Assembly: GCA_044868105.1 (NCBI GenBank)
Contig: JBIOWC010000536.1
Span: 1 to 14,284 of the forward strand
Origin: JBFMDH01 sp044868105
GTDB taxonomy: Bacteria > Acidobacteriota > Blastocatellia > UBA7656
Direction of reading: 5' to 3'
Length of the DNA stretch: 14,284 nt
Positions 6,724 through 14,284 of this stretch are shown here, one piece after another. Below the pieces are notes generated by a model. That model was not told where the DNA came from, did no database searches, and worked only from the letters and a program-made list of their open reading frames with translations. Both the position numbers and the translations under genes were made by a program. Within the stretch, counting starts at the first letter, position 1. Each line of letters begins with the position of its first letter.

Positions 6724-7938
6724 ATGAAATGTAAGAATTGTGGGCATGACTACTTCGGAACACACAGAGTTTGTCCTCGTTGCGGTCAAAATTTTTCTAA
6801 AGTAGCGAATTCACCTTCGCAATCAAAACTGTTGGAATTTCCTCGCAGACAGTTAATGGCTGAACAACCAGAGTCTATCAAGCCTGAAATCCCAGCTTGG
6901 CGTTTAGAGTTGAACGAAAAACTTCGCGCAATCAAAGCCAAGAAGGAATTGGACTCTCTAAATCACGCCTCGACTGAAGAAACACCCGAGGTGAAACATA
7001 CTCCACCGCCAACCCCTGCGACGACTAACGCTTTTAAGTCAACTTTGAATTCCAAACCCGACGTTCCAAAACCCAAGATTGTTAACCCGGTGGTTGAAAA
7101 AGCGCTCAGGCGCGCCAGGCGAGCAAATGAAAACGCCATACGGGCATCTATCCCCAGAATTGAATCGGCGCGGCAAAGTCAGGCAGCCACCGCACTCGCT
7201 TTAGATAAAGAGGCGACGGCAAGAAAACTGGAACAGGAGCCCCTGCCTGAAGAAAAAGTTTTCGTAAAACCGGAAATCGAAGTCAACTTGCCGGCTATAG
7301 AATTGCAGCCGCAAAGAGAGCTGCTTCTTCAAGAAGCCTTAAAGCCCGTTCCCATTGTCGAACAGAGGCTTACTTACATTGAAGATGATTTCATTCCTCA
7401 AACAGGCCGGCCCGACCCCTTGGATTATATCTATGCAGAGGTGGGGAAATCCGAAGGCGCTTCAAAATCCCTGGCTGCCAAATTGGCGCGTCAATTCGTT
7501 CCCGAATCGAAAAACCAGGCGGCTCTTGGCGAAATCCCGGACCTCTTTACGCACATTAAAATCGCGGTTGTGGATTTCGTAACCATCTCCTTGAGTAGCG
7601 CGCCATTTATCGCGCTGATTAAGTTCATGGGGGGCAACTTCACTGAAGCCGGAACTCTCCTAGTCGGGCTGGGACTCGTGGGTCTGGTTACCGCGTTCTA
7701 TTTAATTTTGACGCAATCACTTTGCGCCAAAACCTTCGGAATGATGGTTTCTCGTACCCATGTGGTTGACGCGCAAACGGACGAATGTCCGTCCGTGGGT
7801 TGCCTTACCATGAGAACGTTGGGCTATTTCGTGTCCTTCGGCGCGGCCTTTGCAGGTTTTTTATGGGCGGCTGTGGATGCTCAACATCGTGGCTGGCACG
7901 ATTTAATTTCACACACGGTTATTATTCGCGACCAATAA
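6724..7938 (+). CDS. Zinc-ribbon and RDD-domain integral membrane protein
   Basis: The 404-residue protein opens with a zinc ribbon: Cys3, Cys6, Cys17 and Cys20 in two CxxC knuckles. A long charged, Pro/Glu/Lys-rich linker follows (about 25-270), probably disordered or helical and cytoplasmic. The C-terminus (about 276-402) is an RDD domain with three membrane segments (about 280-300, 309-333, 357-383). It has the KTFGMM block, the MRTLGY block and the final W..VD....GWHDL.S.TVI signature. The first Arg of the RDD name is not obvious; Lys or His stands there. RDD proteins are poorly characterised; transport roles have been proposed for some. The cytoplasmic zinc ribbon suggests contact with another protein or nucleic acid, which is inference. 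No ribosome site is clear, and the gene stands alone. Confidence 0.85.
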   Translation: MKCKNCGHDYFGTHRVCPRCGQNFSKVANSPSQSKLLEFPRRQLMAEQPESIKPEIPAWRLELNEKLRAIKAKKELDSLNHASTEETPEVKHTPPPTPATTNAFKSTLNSKPDVPKPKIVNPVVEKALRRARRANENAIRASIPRIESARQSQAATALALDKEATARKLEQEPLPEEKVFVKPEIEVNLPAIELQPQRELLLQEALKPVPIVEQRLTYIEDDFIPQTGRPDPLDYIYAEVGKSEGASKSLAAKLARQFVPESKNQAALGEIPDLFTHIKIAVVDFVTISLSSAPFIALIKFMGGNFTEAGTLLVGLGLVGLVTAFYLILTQSLCAKTFGMMVSRTHVVDAQTDECPSVGCLTMRTLGYFVSFGAAFAGFLWAAVDAQHRGWHDLISHTVIIRDQ

Positions 7939-7946
7939 TTGGTCGC
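7928..7946 (+). terminator. Palindromic hairpin spanning the RDD stop codon
   Basis: Nine bases (7928-7936) and their exact complement (7938-7946) surround a single central A, with the TAA stop lying inside. This gives a strong GC-rich stem, realistically 7 pairs with a 5-base loop. No T run follows directly, so it is either a weak or Rho-assisted terminator, or an mRNA 3'-end stabiliser. Confidence 0.4.
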
Positions 7947-8093
7947 CCGCATCCTCGGCCTGGAACTCAGTTTGCCCCCAGCCCCCTTTTTCATTTATTG
8001 CCTGTGCTTGTGCTTTATACAATTCACCCTTTAACCTTTCCTTCGAGATAAATACTTTTTCTATTTTTAAACCCGGTTCAAGCGATCAAACTC

Positions 8094-9833
8094 ATGGATA
8101 ATTTTTTTCTTTCCGCTTTAATCGAAGAAATCAGCGTCGAACTCTCGATGAAAAATTTGATAAAAGTTTTGCTCGCCGGTTCTGACCTGTTTTTTGATTT
8201 TCGTCTGCCACAGGGACTGTGGTTAAGGGCGCGGCTTGAGCCAACCGATTCTGCATTTTTCCTCGATCAATTTCCTAAATCCGAAACCAACGAGGCCCAC
8301 CCTTTTATCGCGCATTTGAAAAAGGACCTCAGCGGAGCAAAACTCATATCCGTCTATAAACCACCACTCGATCGAATGGTGGTGATGAATTTTGAAACCT
8401 TTGCCACAAGCGGCGATAGACAGCCGGCGAAAGTGATTCTTTCTTTTGCCGGTCGCAACGCCAATGCTTATCTGACCGGCGGCGATAATTTCATTGAAGC
8501 GATTTTCAAACCGCGCGGCAAATTTCGAGTGGGAGATCAGTTGGCATGCTCTAATCAACCCTTTGCCCCGCACGACTATTTAAGCTTGGTCGAGGTTTCA
8601 GATACCCAAGATGAGATTTTTAATAAGGTGTTCAATCAACCGGATTCACCATTCAGCCCGATTCTCAAACAGGAGTTTTCAGCGCGTTGCGCAAGCGTTA
8701 ATCCCCAAACAGCGCTTTCATCTTTATTACAGGATTTAGAAGCTCGACCCATACCCTTACTCTATAGCGCTTTCCCCTTTCAAGCGATTCAATCGGCTGA
8801 CTTTCAGCTACGCTATGCGCAAAACATCAAGAACCAGCTTATTCTGTCGCACTTTCCGTTGACCATTGCCAGGGAGCGCCAATTAATCGCCTTTAACTTC
8901 CCTTCTCTCTCAGAAGCCGCGACCGCTTATTACGAAGTCATAGAAAAAGCCCGCGCGCTTCAAAACGATTATACGTCCATCAATAAACTCTTGAGCGAGG
9001 CGATTAAAAAACTCGAAGGTCTTGGACGGGTATTGGCCAAGGAAAGCGCAAAATTTTCAGACCCCGAAAAATTCAAACGCTTCGGCGATCTGTTGCTTGC
9101 CAATATGACAACTGCCAGAGTTGAAAATCTGAAGACCCGTGTCATTGATTATTACGACGAAAGTCAGAATGAAATCGAGATAGACATCGGCGAAGGTAAA
9201 ACCCTTCAACAGGCTGCAGCAAATTATTTTGCGCTCTATCAAAAAGCTCGTCGCGCACAAAGCATTATCGCTTCACGGCAGGTGGATTTAACCAGGCAAC
9301 TCCATTCACTCGGCGAATTGTTTTCACAACTGAATGAAGAAATCACCGTCGGCCAACTCTCAACCATCCGCAAACAGGCTGAACACCTGTTAGGCATTAA
9401 GAAAAAGTCACGGGCCCGAACCGCTGTTAAAAAGGGTGAGAAGAGTAGACCGATTGGTCGCTGGTATCGTGCAAGCGGCGGCTTTGACATTGTTGTTGGC
9501 AAAAATGATAAAGATAACGACGCGATAACTTTTCGGCTGGCGCGCGCACAGGATATTTGGCTGCATGCGGCCGATTATCCGGGCTCGCACGTCATCATTC
9601 GCAATCCCAATCGCGCTGACATCCCTATGAAAGTCGTGCAGGAAGCGGCTGAACTCGCGGCGTTTCACTCACAGGCAAAAGAGCAGAACAAAGTTGCCGT
9701 GCATTACACCCAGAAAAAATTCGTGACCAAACCGCCGCGCGCTAAACCCGGTCTGGTGCGCCTTTCAGCATTTAAAACCATCACGGTCGCACCGAAATCC
9801 ATACTTGAAAAGATAGAAGCTGACCGCCATTAA
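8094..9833 (+). CDS. rqcH: NFACT-family ribosome quality control protein (RqcH/Rqc2/NEMF homologue)
   Basis: By family knowledge it binds obstructed 50S subunits carrying peptidyl-tRNA, recruits alanyl-tRNA and adds C-terminal alanine tails that mark the stalled chain for proteolysis. The 579 residues show an NFACT-N domain (about 1-200) with the conserved Asp93-Arg94 pair in PPLDRMV, needed for tRNA recruitment in Bacillus RqcH. A middle helix-hairpin-helix and long coiled-coil region follows (about 200-440), then the NFACT-R domain (about 453-545) with DIWLHA at 487-492 and the PGSHVII motif. The length is usual for the family. The start ATG at 8094 lacks a clear ribosome site. Older databases call this family fibronectin-binding protein A, which is misleading here because the protein has no secretion signal. 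It is convergent with cofH, with a 23-base gap. Confidence 0.93.
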   Translation: MDNFFLSALIEEISVELSMKNLIKVLLAGSDLFFDFRLPQGLWLRARLEPTDSAFFLDQFPKSETNEAHPFIAHLKKDLSGAKLISVYKPPLDRMVVMNFETFATSGDRQPAKVILSFAGRNANAYLTGGDNFIEAIFKPRGKFRVGDQLACSNQPFAPHDYLSLVEVSDTQDEIFNKVFNQPDSPFSPILKQEFSARCASVNPQTALSSLLQDLEARPIPLLYSAFPFQAIQSADFQLRYAQNIKNQLILSHFPLTIARERQLIAFNFPSLSEAATAYYEVIEKARALQNDYTSINKLLSEAIKKLEGLGRVLAKESAKFSDPEKFKRFGDLLLANMTTARVENLKTRVIDYYDESQNEIEIDIGEGKTLQQAAANYFALYQKARRAQSIIASRQVDLTRQLHSLGELFSQLNEEITVGQLSTIRKQAEHLLGIKKKSRARTAVKKGEKSRPIGRWYRASGGFDIVVGKNDKDNDAITFRLARAQDIWLHAADYPGSHVIIRNPNRADIPMKVVQEAAELAAFHSQAKEQNKVAVHYTQKKFVTKPPRAKPGLVRLSAFKTITVAPKSILEKIEADRH

Positions 9834-9856
9834 TGCCGCGTTCTTCGAACAATTTT

Positions 9857-11038
9857 TCAATGCTCTTCGGTTTCAGCCGCAAAATACCGCAATATTTTAT
9901 AGGTTGAAGTCCGTTCAGCCGCGATGCGTCCGAGTTCGTGTATGCGTTGTTGAAACTCTTCCGGCGATAAATATTCGCCGGCGGTTGCCCCCGCAAGCCG
10001 CGAGATATTTTCGTTCATCAACGTGCCGCCATAATCATTCGCCCCGGCGCTGAGACAGGCTTGCGAAATCTCGCGCGTCAACTTCACCCAGGAAACTTGT
10101 ATGTTGTCTATCCAGCCTTGCAGCATAAGCCTGGATAGCGCGTGCACCTTCAAATGTTCTTCAACCGTGGGCCCCGGTCTGGCATCACCGGATTTATATA
10201 ATTGTGTGAATTGGTGCACGAAGCCCAACGGGACAAACTCCGTAAAACCGCCGGTCTCTTTTTGGATATCACGCAATAAGATGAGATGGCGTATCCAATG
10301 GGCTTCGTTTTCCGTATGCCCGTACATCATCGTTGAGGTTGTGCGTATGCCTAAGCGATGCGCCGTACGAATTACTTCGACCCACTCGTTCACCTTCAAT
10401 TTTATACGTTCAATATGGTGGCGCACGTCGTCATCCAGAATTTCAGCGGCAGTTCCCGGTAAGGTGCTTAGCCCATTCTCTTTTAACATCGAGAGATACT
10501 CTTCAAGCGGCATGCCGGTTAGTTCAACGCCGTAGACAATCTCCATCGGCGAGAAAGCATGAATGTGCATCTGTGGGGTTGCCGATTTCATCACCCGCAG
10601 AATATCGCGGTAATAGAAGGGGTCGAGTCCCTGCGGCAATCCCCCTTGCACACAGACCTCTGTCGCGCCCAGTGCCCAGGCTTCTTCGCAACGTCTGGCG
10701 ATTTCATCGAAGGAATGAAAGTAGGCATCCTTTTCGCGCGGGGCGCGACTGAAGGCGCAAAAACGACAACCGATGAAACAGATATTGGTAAAGTTAATAT
10801 TGCGATTCACCACATAAGTAATCACCTCGCCGACCCGTTCGCGACGCACCCTATCGGCTGCCTGTGTTAACGCCTTTAATTCTTCGCCGCTTGTTTGTGC
10901 TAACAACAAACCGTCTTCAAAGGTCAACTCTTTACCGCATAAGGCCTGGTCAAGGGTTTGGGCTACGCGGTAGTCAATCGTTGATAACCGCTCGTCCAAG
11001 GTCATTTGATTATTCAGATTTTGCATAGCCTGTATCAT
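9857..11038 (-). CDS. cofH: FO synthase subunit 2, 5-amino-6-ribitylaminouracil-tyrosine 4-hydroxyphenyl transferase
   Basis: A radical SAM enzyme of 393 residues. It cleaves tyrosine and joins the hydroxyphenyl-derived part to 5-amino-6-(D-ribitylamino)uracil, the first half of FO (F420 core) synthesis. The [4Fe-4S] ligands are Cys87, Cys91 and Cys94 in the pattern CFIGCRFC. Further CofH-like blocks are visible: CVQGGLP (in 120-130), HIHAFSPMEI, LPGTAAEILDD, TTSTMMYGH and the C-terminal NDYGGTLMNENISR. It overlaps the end of cofG by 29 bases (11010-11038), so the two are surely co-transcribed and probably translationally coupled. The next ATG codons, at 11026 and 11005, are alternative starts, and none has a good ribosome site. 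MqnC and MqnE are relatives, but pairing with CofG excludes them. Confidence 0.95.
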   Translation of the reverse strand: MIQAMQNLNNQMTLDERLSTIDYRVAQTLDQALCGKELTFEDGLLLAQTSGEELKALTQAADRVRRERVGEVITYVVNRNINFTNICFIGCRFCAFSRAPREKDAYFHSFDEIARRCEEAWALGATEVCVQGGLPQGLDPFYYRDILRVMKSATPQMHIHAFSPMEIVYGVELTGMPLEEYLSMLKENGLSTLPGTAAEILDDDVRHHIERIKLKVNEWVEVIRTAHRLGIRTTSTMMYGHTENEAHWIRHLILLRDIQKETGGFTEFVPLGFVHQFTQLYKSGDARPGPTVEEHLKVHALSRLMLQGWIDNIQVSWVKLTREISQACLSAGANDYGGTLMNENISRLAGATAGEYLSPEEFQQRIHELGRIAAERTSTYKILRYFAAETEEH

Positions 11039-12221
11039 CTGTCAGCGAGCGAATGCGCCCGGCAATCGTTGGGTTTGCAAATTCATTGCCCAAAACAAAC
11101 TCGGGATAAACACACAACCGCTCTTTGAGTTGAAAGCCTGCCGCCACCGTTTTTTCTGCCAACGATTCAATGTGAGGCCAGGGCTTTTCGGGGTTAATAA
11201 AATCCTTTGTCAGCGGTGAAATTCCGCCCCAATCATTCAGTCCGCTTTGCAAGAGGAAGGGATAATTTTCATCGGAAAGATTTGGCGGCGCTTGTACATT
11301 GACGCGCCCTAACACCAATCGCGCAATAGCGATGGTGCGCGCCAGGTCAAAGAGACTCGGCTCCATATGATAACGCATCGGGATATTCGGTTTGGCGCGA
11401 AAGTTTTGAATAATAACTTCCTGAATGTGACCATAGCGGTCGTTGAGTTCTCGTATGGCAAAGAGCGAAGCCACTCTCTCGTCAAGCGTTTCGCCAATGC
11501 CAATCAGAATTCCTGTGGTAAACGGTATTCGCAACTTTCCGGCTTCTTCTATGGTCTTCAGTCTCAGGCGCGGCACTTTATCTGGGGCCTTGTCATGCGG
11601 CAGGCCACTTTGGCTGAGGCGCTGGCTTGAGCTTTCCAACATCAAGCCGAGACTCGGGCAAGACTCTTTGAGCCGTTCCTGGTCGCCGCGCCCCATTAGT
11701 CCCGGATTGGCATGTGGAAGCAAGCCGGTTTCCTGCAAAACCCGCTCACACATCTCGGCGAGATAGGAGAGCGTTGTCGTGTGACCATAATGGCGCAAAC
11801 TTTCGCGCATCTCAGGGAAAATAGCTTCCGGTCGGTCGCCCAAGCTAAACAGGGCTTCTTTACAACCGAGTCGCGCGCCGGCTGCTGCGACTTGCAGAAC
11901 TTCATCGGGGGTCATGGTGTGTGCGCCGCTCTGCCCCGGGTCTTTGCGAAACGTGCAATATCCACAGTAATCCCTGCACAGATTGGTCAGCGGAATAAAA
12001 ACCTTTTTGGAATAACTGATGCGGTTGCCGGTGTATCGGTTACGCAACTGAGCAGCGGCATTCATGAGCGCCGCAAGCTCATCATCACCTTCGGCGCGGA
12101 TGAGCACTGAAGCCGCCTCGCGGGTTACCGCTCCTTCACTCGCGGCCGCCAGCGCTTCAGCAAATGAGCGAATCGGAATTAACGTTTGCACGCCCGTCGG
12201 CATATAAAGCGGTTCATTCAT
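11010..12221 (-). CDS. cofG: FO synthase subunit 1, 7,8-didemethyl-8-hydroxy-5-deazariboflavin synthase
   Basis: A radical SAM enzyme of 403 residues that closes the ring of the CofH product to give FO, the chromophore of coenzyme F420. The cluster ligands are Cys82, Cys86 and Cys89 in the pattern CRDYCGYC. Typical CofG blocks follow: EALFSLGD, the LPHANPG segment, MLESSS, PFTTGILIGIGET, IIQNFRAKP and LNDWGGISPLT. The gene is first in a two-gene operon with cofH. The fused FO synthase (FbiC) of Actinobacteria is therefore not used. The other F420 genes (cofC, cofD, cofE) are not in this window. FO can also serve alone as an antenna pigment of photolyases. The ATG at 12221 is followed four bases later by another ATG in a different frame. 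GGGG about 9 bases upstream may act as the ribosome site. Confidence 0.95.
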   Translation of the reverse strand: MNEPLYMPTGVQTLIPIRSFAEALAAASEGAVTREAASVLIRAEGDDELAALMNAAAQLRNRYTGNRISYSKKVFIPLTNLCRDYCGYCTFRKDPGQSGAHTMTPDEVLQVAAAGARLGCKEALFSLGDRPEAIFPEMRESLRHYGHTTTLSYLAEMCERVLQETGLLPHANPGLMGRGDQERLKESCPSLGLMLESSSQRLSQSGLPHDKAPDKVPRLRLKTIEEAGKLRIPFTTGILIGIGETLDERVASLFAIRELNDRYGHIQEVIIQNFRAKPNIPMRYHMEPSLFDLARTIAIARLVLGRVNVQAPPNLSDENYPFLLQSGLNDWGGISPLTKDFINPEKPWPHIESLAEKTVAAGFQLKERLCVYPEFVLGNEFANPTIAGRIRSLTDDTGYAKSE

Positions 12222-12256
12222 TCAGAGCAACCCCGTAGCATGAGGATGAAAAGGAA

Positions 12257-12286
12257 ACTATGCAGTATCCAACCGGCTATTCGCAA
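12257..12286 (-). promoter_or_regulatory. Possible promoter of cofGH
   Basis: On the minus strand TTGCGA (12286-12281) and CATAGT (12262-12257) are 18 bases apart, each with four of six consensus matches. This is a weak call. It overlaps the start of the candidate small ORF on the other strand. Confidence 0.25.
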
Positions 12287-12409
12287 TTCGGAATTTATCT
12301 CTTAACCTTGTTCGAGGGTCGTATCATCAGGATTCCCGCTCATCAGGCAAAAAAGAAAATGCTAGGTGCCCTTGGTAACTTGATATTCCTGGTGAGAAGC
12401 GCTCGTTGA
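12260..12409 (+). CDS. Candidate small ORF, 49 residues
   Basis: The ATG at 12260 is preceded by AAGGA at a 4-base spacing, and the frame runs to a TGA at 12407. The peptide is basic and partly hydrophobic, begins MQYPTGYSQF and ends LVRSAR. I recognise nothing in it. The only support is the ribosome-site-like sequence, and its start lies on a possible cofG promoter of the opposite strand, so it may be chance. Confidence 0.2.
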   Translation: MQYPTGYSQFGIYLLTLFEGRIIRIPAHQAKKKMLGALGNLIFLVRSAR

Positions 12410-12639
12410 AATCCCGGGCATTACCAGCTCAAGATGAGTTCTCACAACCTAACACGGGAACGCCAAAGTCGCCAAGAAAGCGGGAATTGACAGTAAAGAT
12501 TTCGGCAAAGTATGCTTGCCCGGTCTCCTTATAGACGCTGTGGCACACGTAACAATTACTTCTCTCAATTACAGGCCTTGCTCGTGCCTGTGTATATATT
12601 TTCAGATTGACGGTTTTTGTCGGGGGTAGTCTACGCGAA

Positions 12640-12655
12640 TATCGCATACGCGATA
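12640..12655. promoter_or_regulatory. Inverted repeat before the cytochrome gene, possible operator
   Basis: TATCGC and GCGATA flank a 4-base spacer, about 32 bases before the ATG at 12688 and just after a TTGACG (12607-12612) that could be a -35 box. The placement fits a regulator site or the 5' mRNA hairpin. No regulator is identified. Confidence 0.3.
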
Positions 12656-12687
12656 ACGCAGATAGATCAATCAGGGGAACTATTCCA

Positions 12688-14284
12688 ATGCGCAAACTGT
12701 TTAAGATTTTTGCCGTCCTCGCTTTAATCGAATTCTGTTTTTGCACAATCTGGTTTAGCGAACGAAAGGTTTCTGCTACCAATTTGCGAGCCATAAATAT
12801 CGGCGAAGATTTTCTCCAGACCAATCCTTCATCAGGCAACCCTTGCTTGAACGCTAAAGAAGCCCCTTTGCCATTGCCGAGTTCGTTGCCTCCGAATCAG
12901 CTGGTTGATTTTCAAAAACAGGTATTCAAATTTCTTGATGAGGGCGGCTACAAAGATTGGTGTAAAGATAAAAGCGTGCGCGATACCGGCCCCTTTATTA
13001 ATAATGTTTATTATGGCACTCATCCAGCCGTAAGAATTTATTATTCGCCAGAAATGCTCAAGTGGTTAATGAACGGGCGCAAAGCCCCCATCCCGGATGG
13101 CGCAATGATTATTAAGGAACAATATTCGCCGCCGGCCGCGCGTTATCAGGATATGACACCGAAAGAACTCGAACTGGCCTTCGCCAAATCGAAAGACTGG
13201 ACGGTGATGATTCGGGATTCCAAAGGTGCAAAAGATGGCTGGTATTGGGGGGAATTTTATACGGGTATGAGTTTTGACCAGAATCAATATCCGTTCAACT
13301 ATCCGAACGCTGGATTCGGACAATATTGTCTGCGTTGTCACGCCTCTGCCGAAAAAGAATTTACCTTCTCTTCGTTGAAAAATATCGAAGGTTTTGCCGG
13401 TGAACCGCTCACCTATCGCGTTGACAACTCGTGGCGTAAACTTTCGTCCTATGAGAAACCTTATGTTGATACGCATCGCAAACCCAAACAAGCGGCTGTC
13501 AATAAACCTCCCGTAGATACCAACACCGAATTTTTGCAAACCTTCAAAGCAATAAAAAATGTGCCCATTGAAAATGTCGAGAAGATGCCTTCGGAAAATT
13601 TAGACCGGGTTGTCGCTGCGCCCAAAGGAGCTGAACAGTTTCTGACTTCAGACCAATGCATGATGTGTCACAGCGCAGCAACGGGCACCTATGGTCCCCT
13701 TATGTTCTTGCAAACGGCACCTCCTTTTTTGGGCACCCCTTCCGGCATCAATGTTTCGCCGTATGGTGAATGGCGTTGGTCGCCGATGGGGCTGGCCGGT
13801 CGCGACCCGATATTCTATGCCCAGCTCGAAAGCGAAATCGAAATTTTGAAATCGGAATTTAAAGACCCCGAACCGGCGATCCGCGCTACGGTCAATACCT
13901 GTTTGGGTTGTCACGGCGGGATGGGCAAACGACAGTTCGATATTGATCACAAAAATCCGTTTGCCGATTTTAAACTTGAATATACGAAGCTCACCAATCC
14001 GAATGACCCGAATTTCAAATATGGGTCGCTGGCTCGCGACGGCATTAGCTGCACCATATGTCATCACATTAAAGAAGATGAACGGCCAGCGGTACAATCG
14101 CCGATTGCCTACTTTTTGGAAAATTCAACGACCGGTCAATTTCAGATGAGCAAGCCCGATGAACTGTTCGGCCCTTTCAAAGACGACTCCATTTCAACCT
14201 TGCCGATGGAAAACGCCTTTGGCATTAAACCCAAATACAGTTCCTATACGACCTCTTCTCGCCTTTGCGGAAGTTGTCATATGA
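12688..14284 (+). CDS. Multihaem cytochrome c, 3' end outside the window
   Basis: The frame opens at ATG 12688, nine bases after AGGGGA, and runs to the window edge with no stop, giving at least 532 codons. The N-terminus is a signal peptide (MRKLFK, hydrophobic core, cleavage perhaps after VSA near residue 31), so the protein is exported. Five CxxCH haem-attachment motifs are visible: CLRCH (first Cys 214), CMMCH (324), CLGCH (405), CTICH (455, followed by a second His) and CGSCH (527). More may follow. The first 210 residues carry no haem motif and contain a stretch (PDGAMIIKE, then WTVMIRD...GWYW, then the first CxxCH) that recalls cytochrome P460-like domains. That resemblance is tentative. 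By family knowledge such proteins carry electrons in the periplasm or at the outer surface. Redox partner and substrate cannot be told. Confidence 0.9.
   Translation, partial: MRKLFKIFAVLALIEFCFCTIWFSERKVSATNLRAINIGEDFLQTNPSSGNPCLNAKEAPLPLPSSLPPNQLVDFQKQVFKFLDEGGYKDWCKDKSVRDTGPFINNVYYGTHPAVRIYYSPEMLKWLMNGRKAPIPDGAMIIKEQYSPPAARYQDMTPKELELAFAKSKDWTVMIRDSKGAKDGWYWGEFYTGMSFDQNQYPFNYPNAGFGQYCLRCHASAEKEFTFSSLKNIEGFAGEPLTYRVDNSWRKLSSYEKPYVDTHRKPKQAAVNKPPVDTNTEFLQTFKAIKNVPIENVEKMPSENLDRVVAAPKGAEQFLTSDQCMMCHSAATGTYGPLMFLQTAPPFLGTPSGINVSPYGEWRWSPMGLAGRDPIFYAQLESEIEILKSEFKDPEPAIRATVNTCLGCHGGMGKRQFDIDHKNPFADFKLEYTKLTNPNDPNFKYGSLARDGISCTICHHIKEDERPAVQSPIAYFLENSTTGQFQMSKPDELFGPFKDDSISTLPMENAFGIKPKYSSYTTSSRLCGSCHM

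Larger units (their letters stand above)
12222..12687. other. 466-base spacer between divergent cofG and the cytochrome gene
   Basis: No confident gene is seen. It holds a possible cofG promoter (12257-12286 minus), a candidate small ORF (12260-12409 plus), and a stretch with repeated CGCCAA units (about 12460-12475). On the minus strand there is an open frame with one CxxCH motif (stop at 12429). A hairpin pairs ACAGGC (12571-12576) with GCCTGT (12586-12591), and an inverted repeat lies at 12640-12655. The CGCCAA-rich stretch resembles a family of short dispersed intergenic repeats seen in many bacterial genomes, by memory only. Confidence 0.5.

Noticed and set aside
8223..8573. Minus-strand 116-codon frame
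   Set aside because: Antisense to the NFACT-N domain of rqcH, with no recognisable domain of its own.
10101..10870. Plus-strand frames of 103-144 codons inside cofH
   Set aside because: Antisense to a confidently identified radical SAM gene with the cluster motif and conserved blocks.
12400..12687. GEMM-I (cyclic dinucleotide) riboswitch before the cytochrome gene
   Set aside because: Fragments such as GGGAACGCCAAAG and AAGCGGG faintly recall GEMM-I, but they carry inserted bases and the conserved AGGGCAAACC block is absent. Infernal with RF01051 would settle it.
13066..14097. Minus-strand open frames of 149-157 codons
   Set aside because: They lie antisense to the multihaem cytochrome frame, which has a signal peptide and five CxxCH motifs. 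Their Arg/Phe/Ile-rich products look like reverse shadows.

Overview
The window looks like bacterial chromosome of moderate GC content, with compact genes in mixed orientations. I see no mobile element, tRNA, rRNA or CRISPR array. Several traits together suggest a Gram-negative soil or water bacterium: split FO synthase genes (cofG, cofH), an RqcH-type NFACT protein, several FHA proteins, a zinc-ribbon/RDD membrane protein and a multihaem cytochrome c. Acidobacteriota (Blastocatellia-like) is my best guess. It is inferred from gene content only and was not tested.

Left part (1-4000) is a signalling block. The C-terminal part of a membrane diguanylate cyclase with canonical GGDEF and I-site (3-812) is followed by a secreted trypsin/HtrA-like protease that has a transmembrane helix, a Pro/Met/Gln-rich linker and a cytoplasmic FHA domain (1042-2853). 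That gene converges, across a likely bidirectional terminator, on a second cyclase with FHA and GGDEF domains (2941-3948, minus). The second cyclase has Ser where the guanine-reading Asp of canonical cyclases sits. That is the hallmark of Hypr enzymes, which make cyclic AMP-GMP. This is the most interesting signal in the window.

Middle part (4000-9833): a stand-alone GTP cyclohydrolase II (ribA) is transcribed divergently from the FHA-GGDEF gene and has a good sigma70-type promoter. Two unrecognised genes follow (4789-5916 minus, 6058-6537 plus), then a zinc-ribbon/RDD membrane protein (6724-7938) and a ribosome quality control NFACT protein, RqcH (8094-9833).

Right part (9857-14284): a cofG-cofH operon on the minus strand makes the deazaflavin FO, the F420 core. 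Its substrate 5-amino-6-ribitylaminouracil comes from the riboflavin pathway that ribA opens, so ribA and cofGH are metabolically linked although not in one operon. After a 466-bp spacer, a large multihaem cytochrome c gene starts at 12688 and runs off the window with no stop codon. It carries five CxxCH motifs within the visible 532 codons.

Gene starts were revised in two places (1042 and 3948), where ribosome binding sites and promoters argue against the longest open frame.
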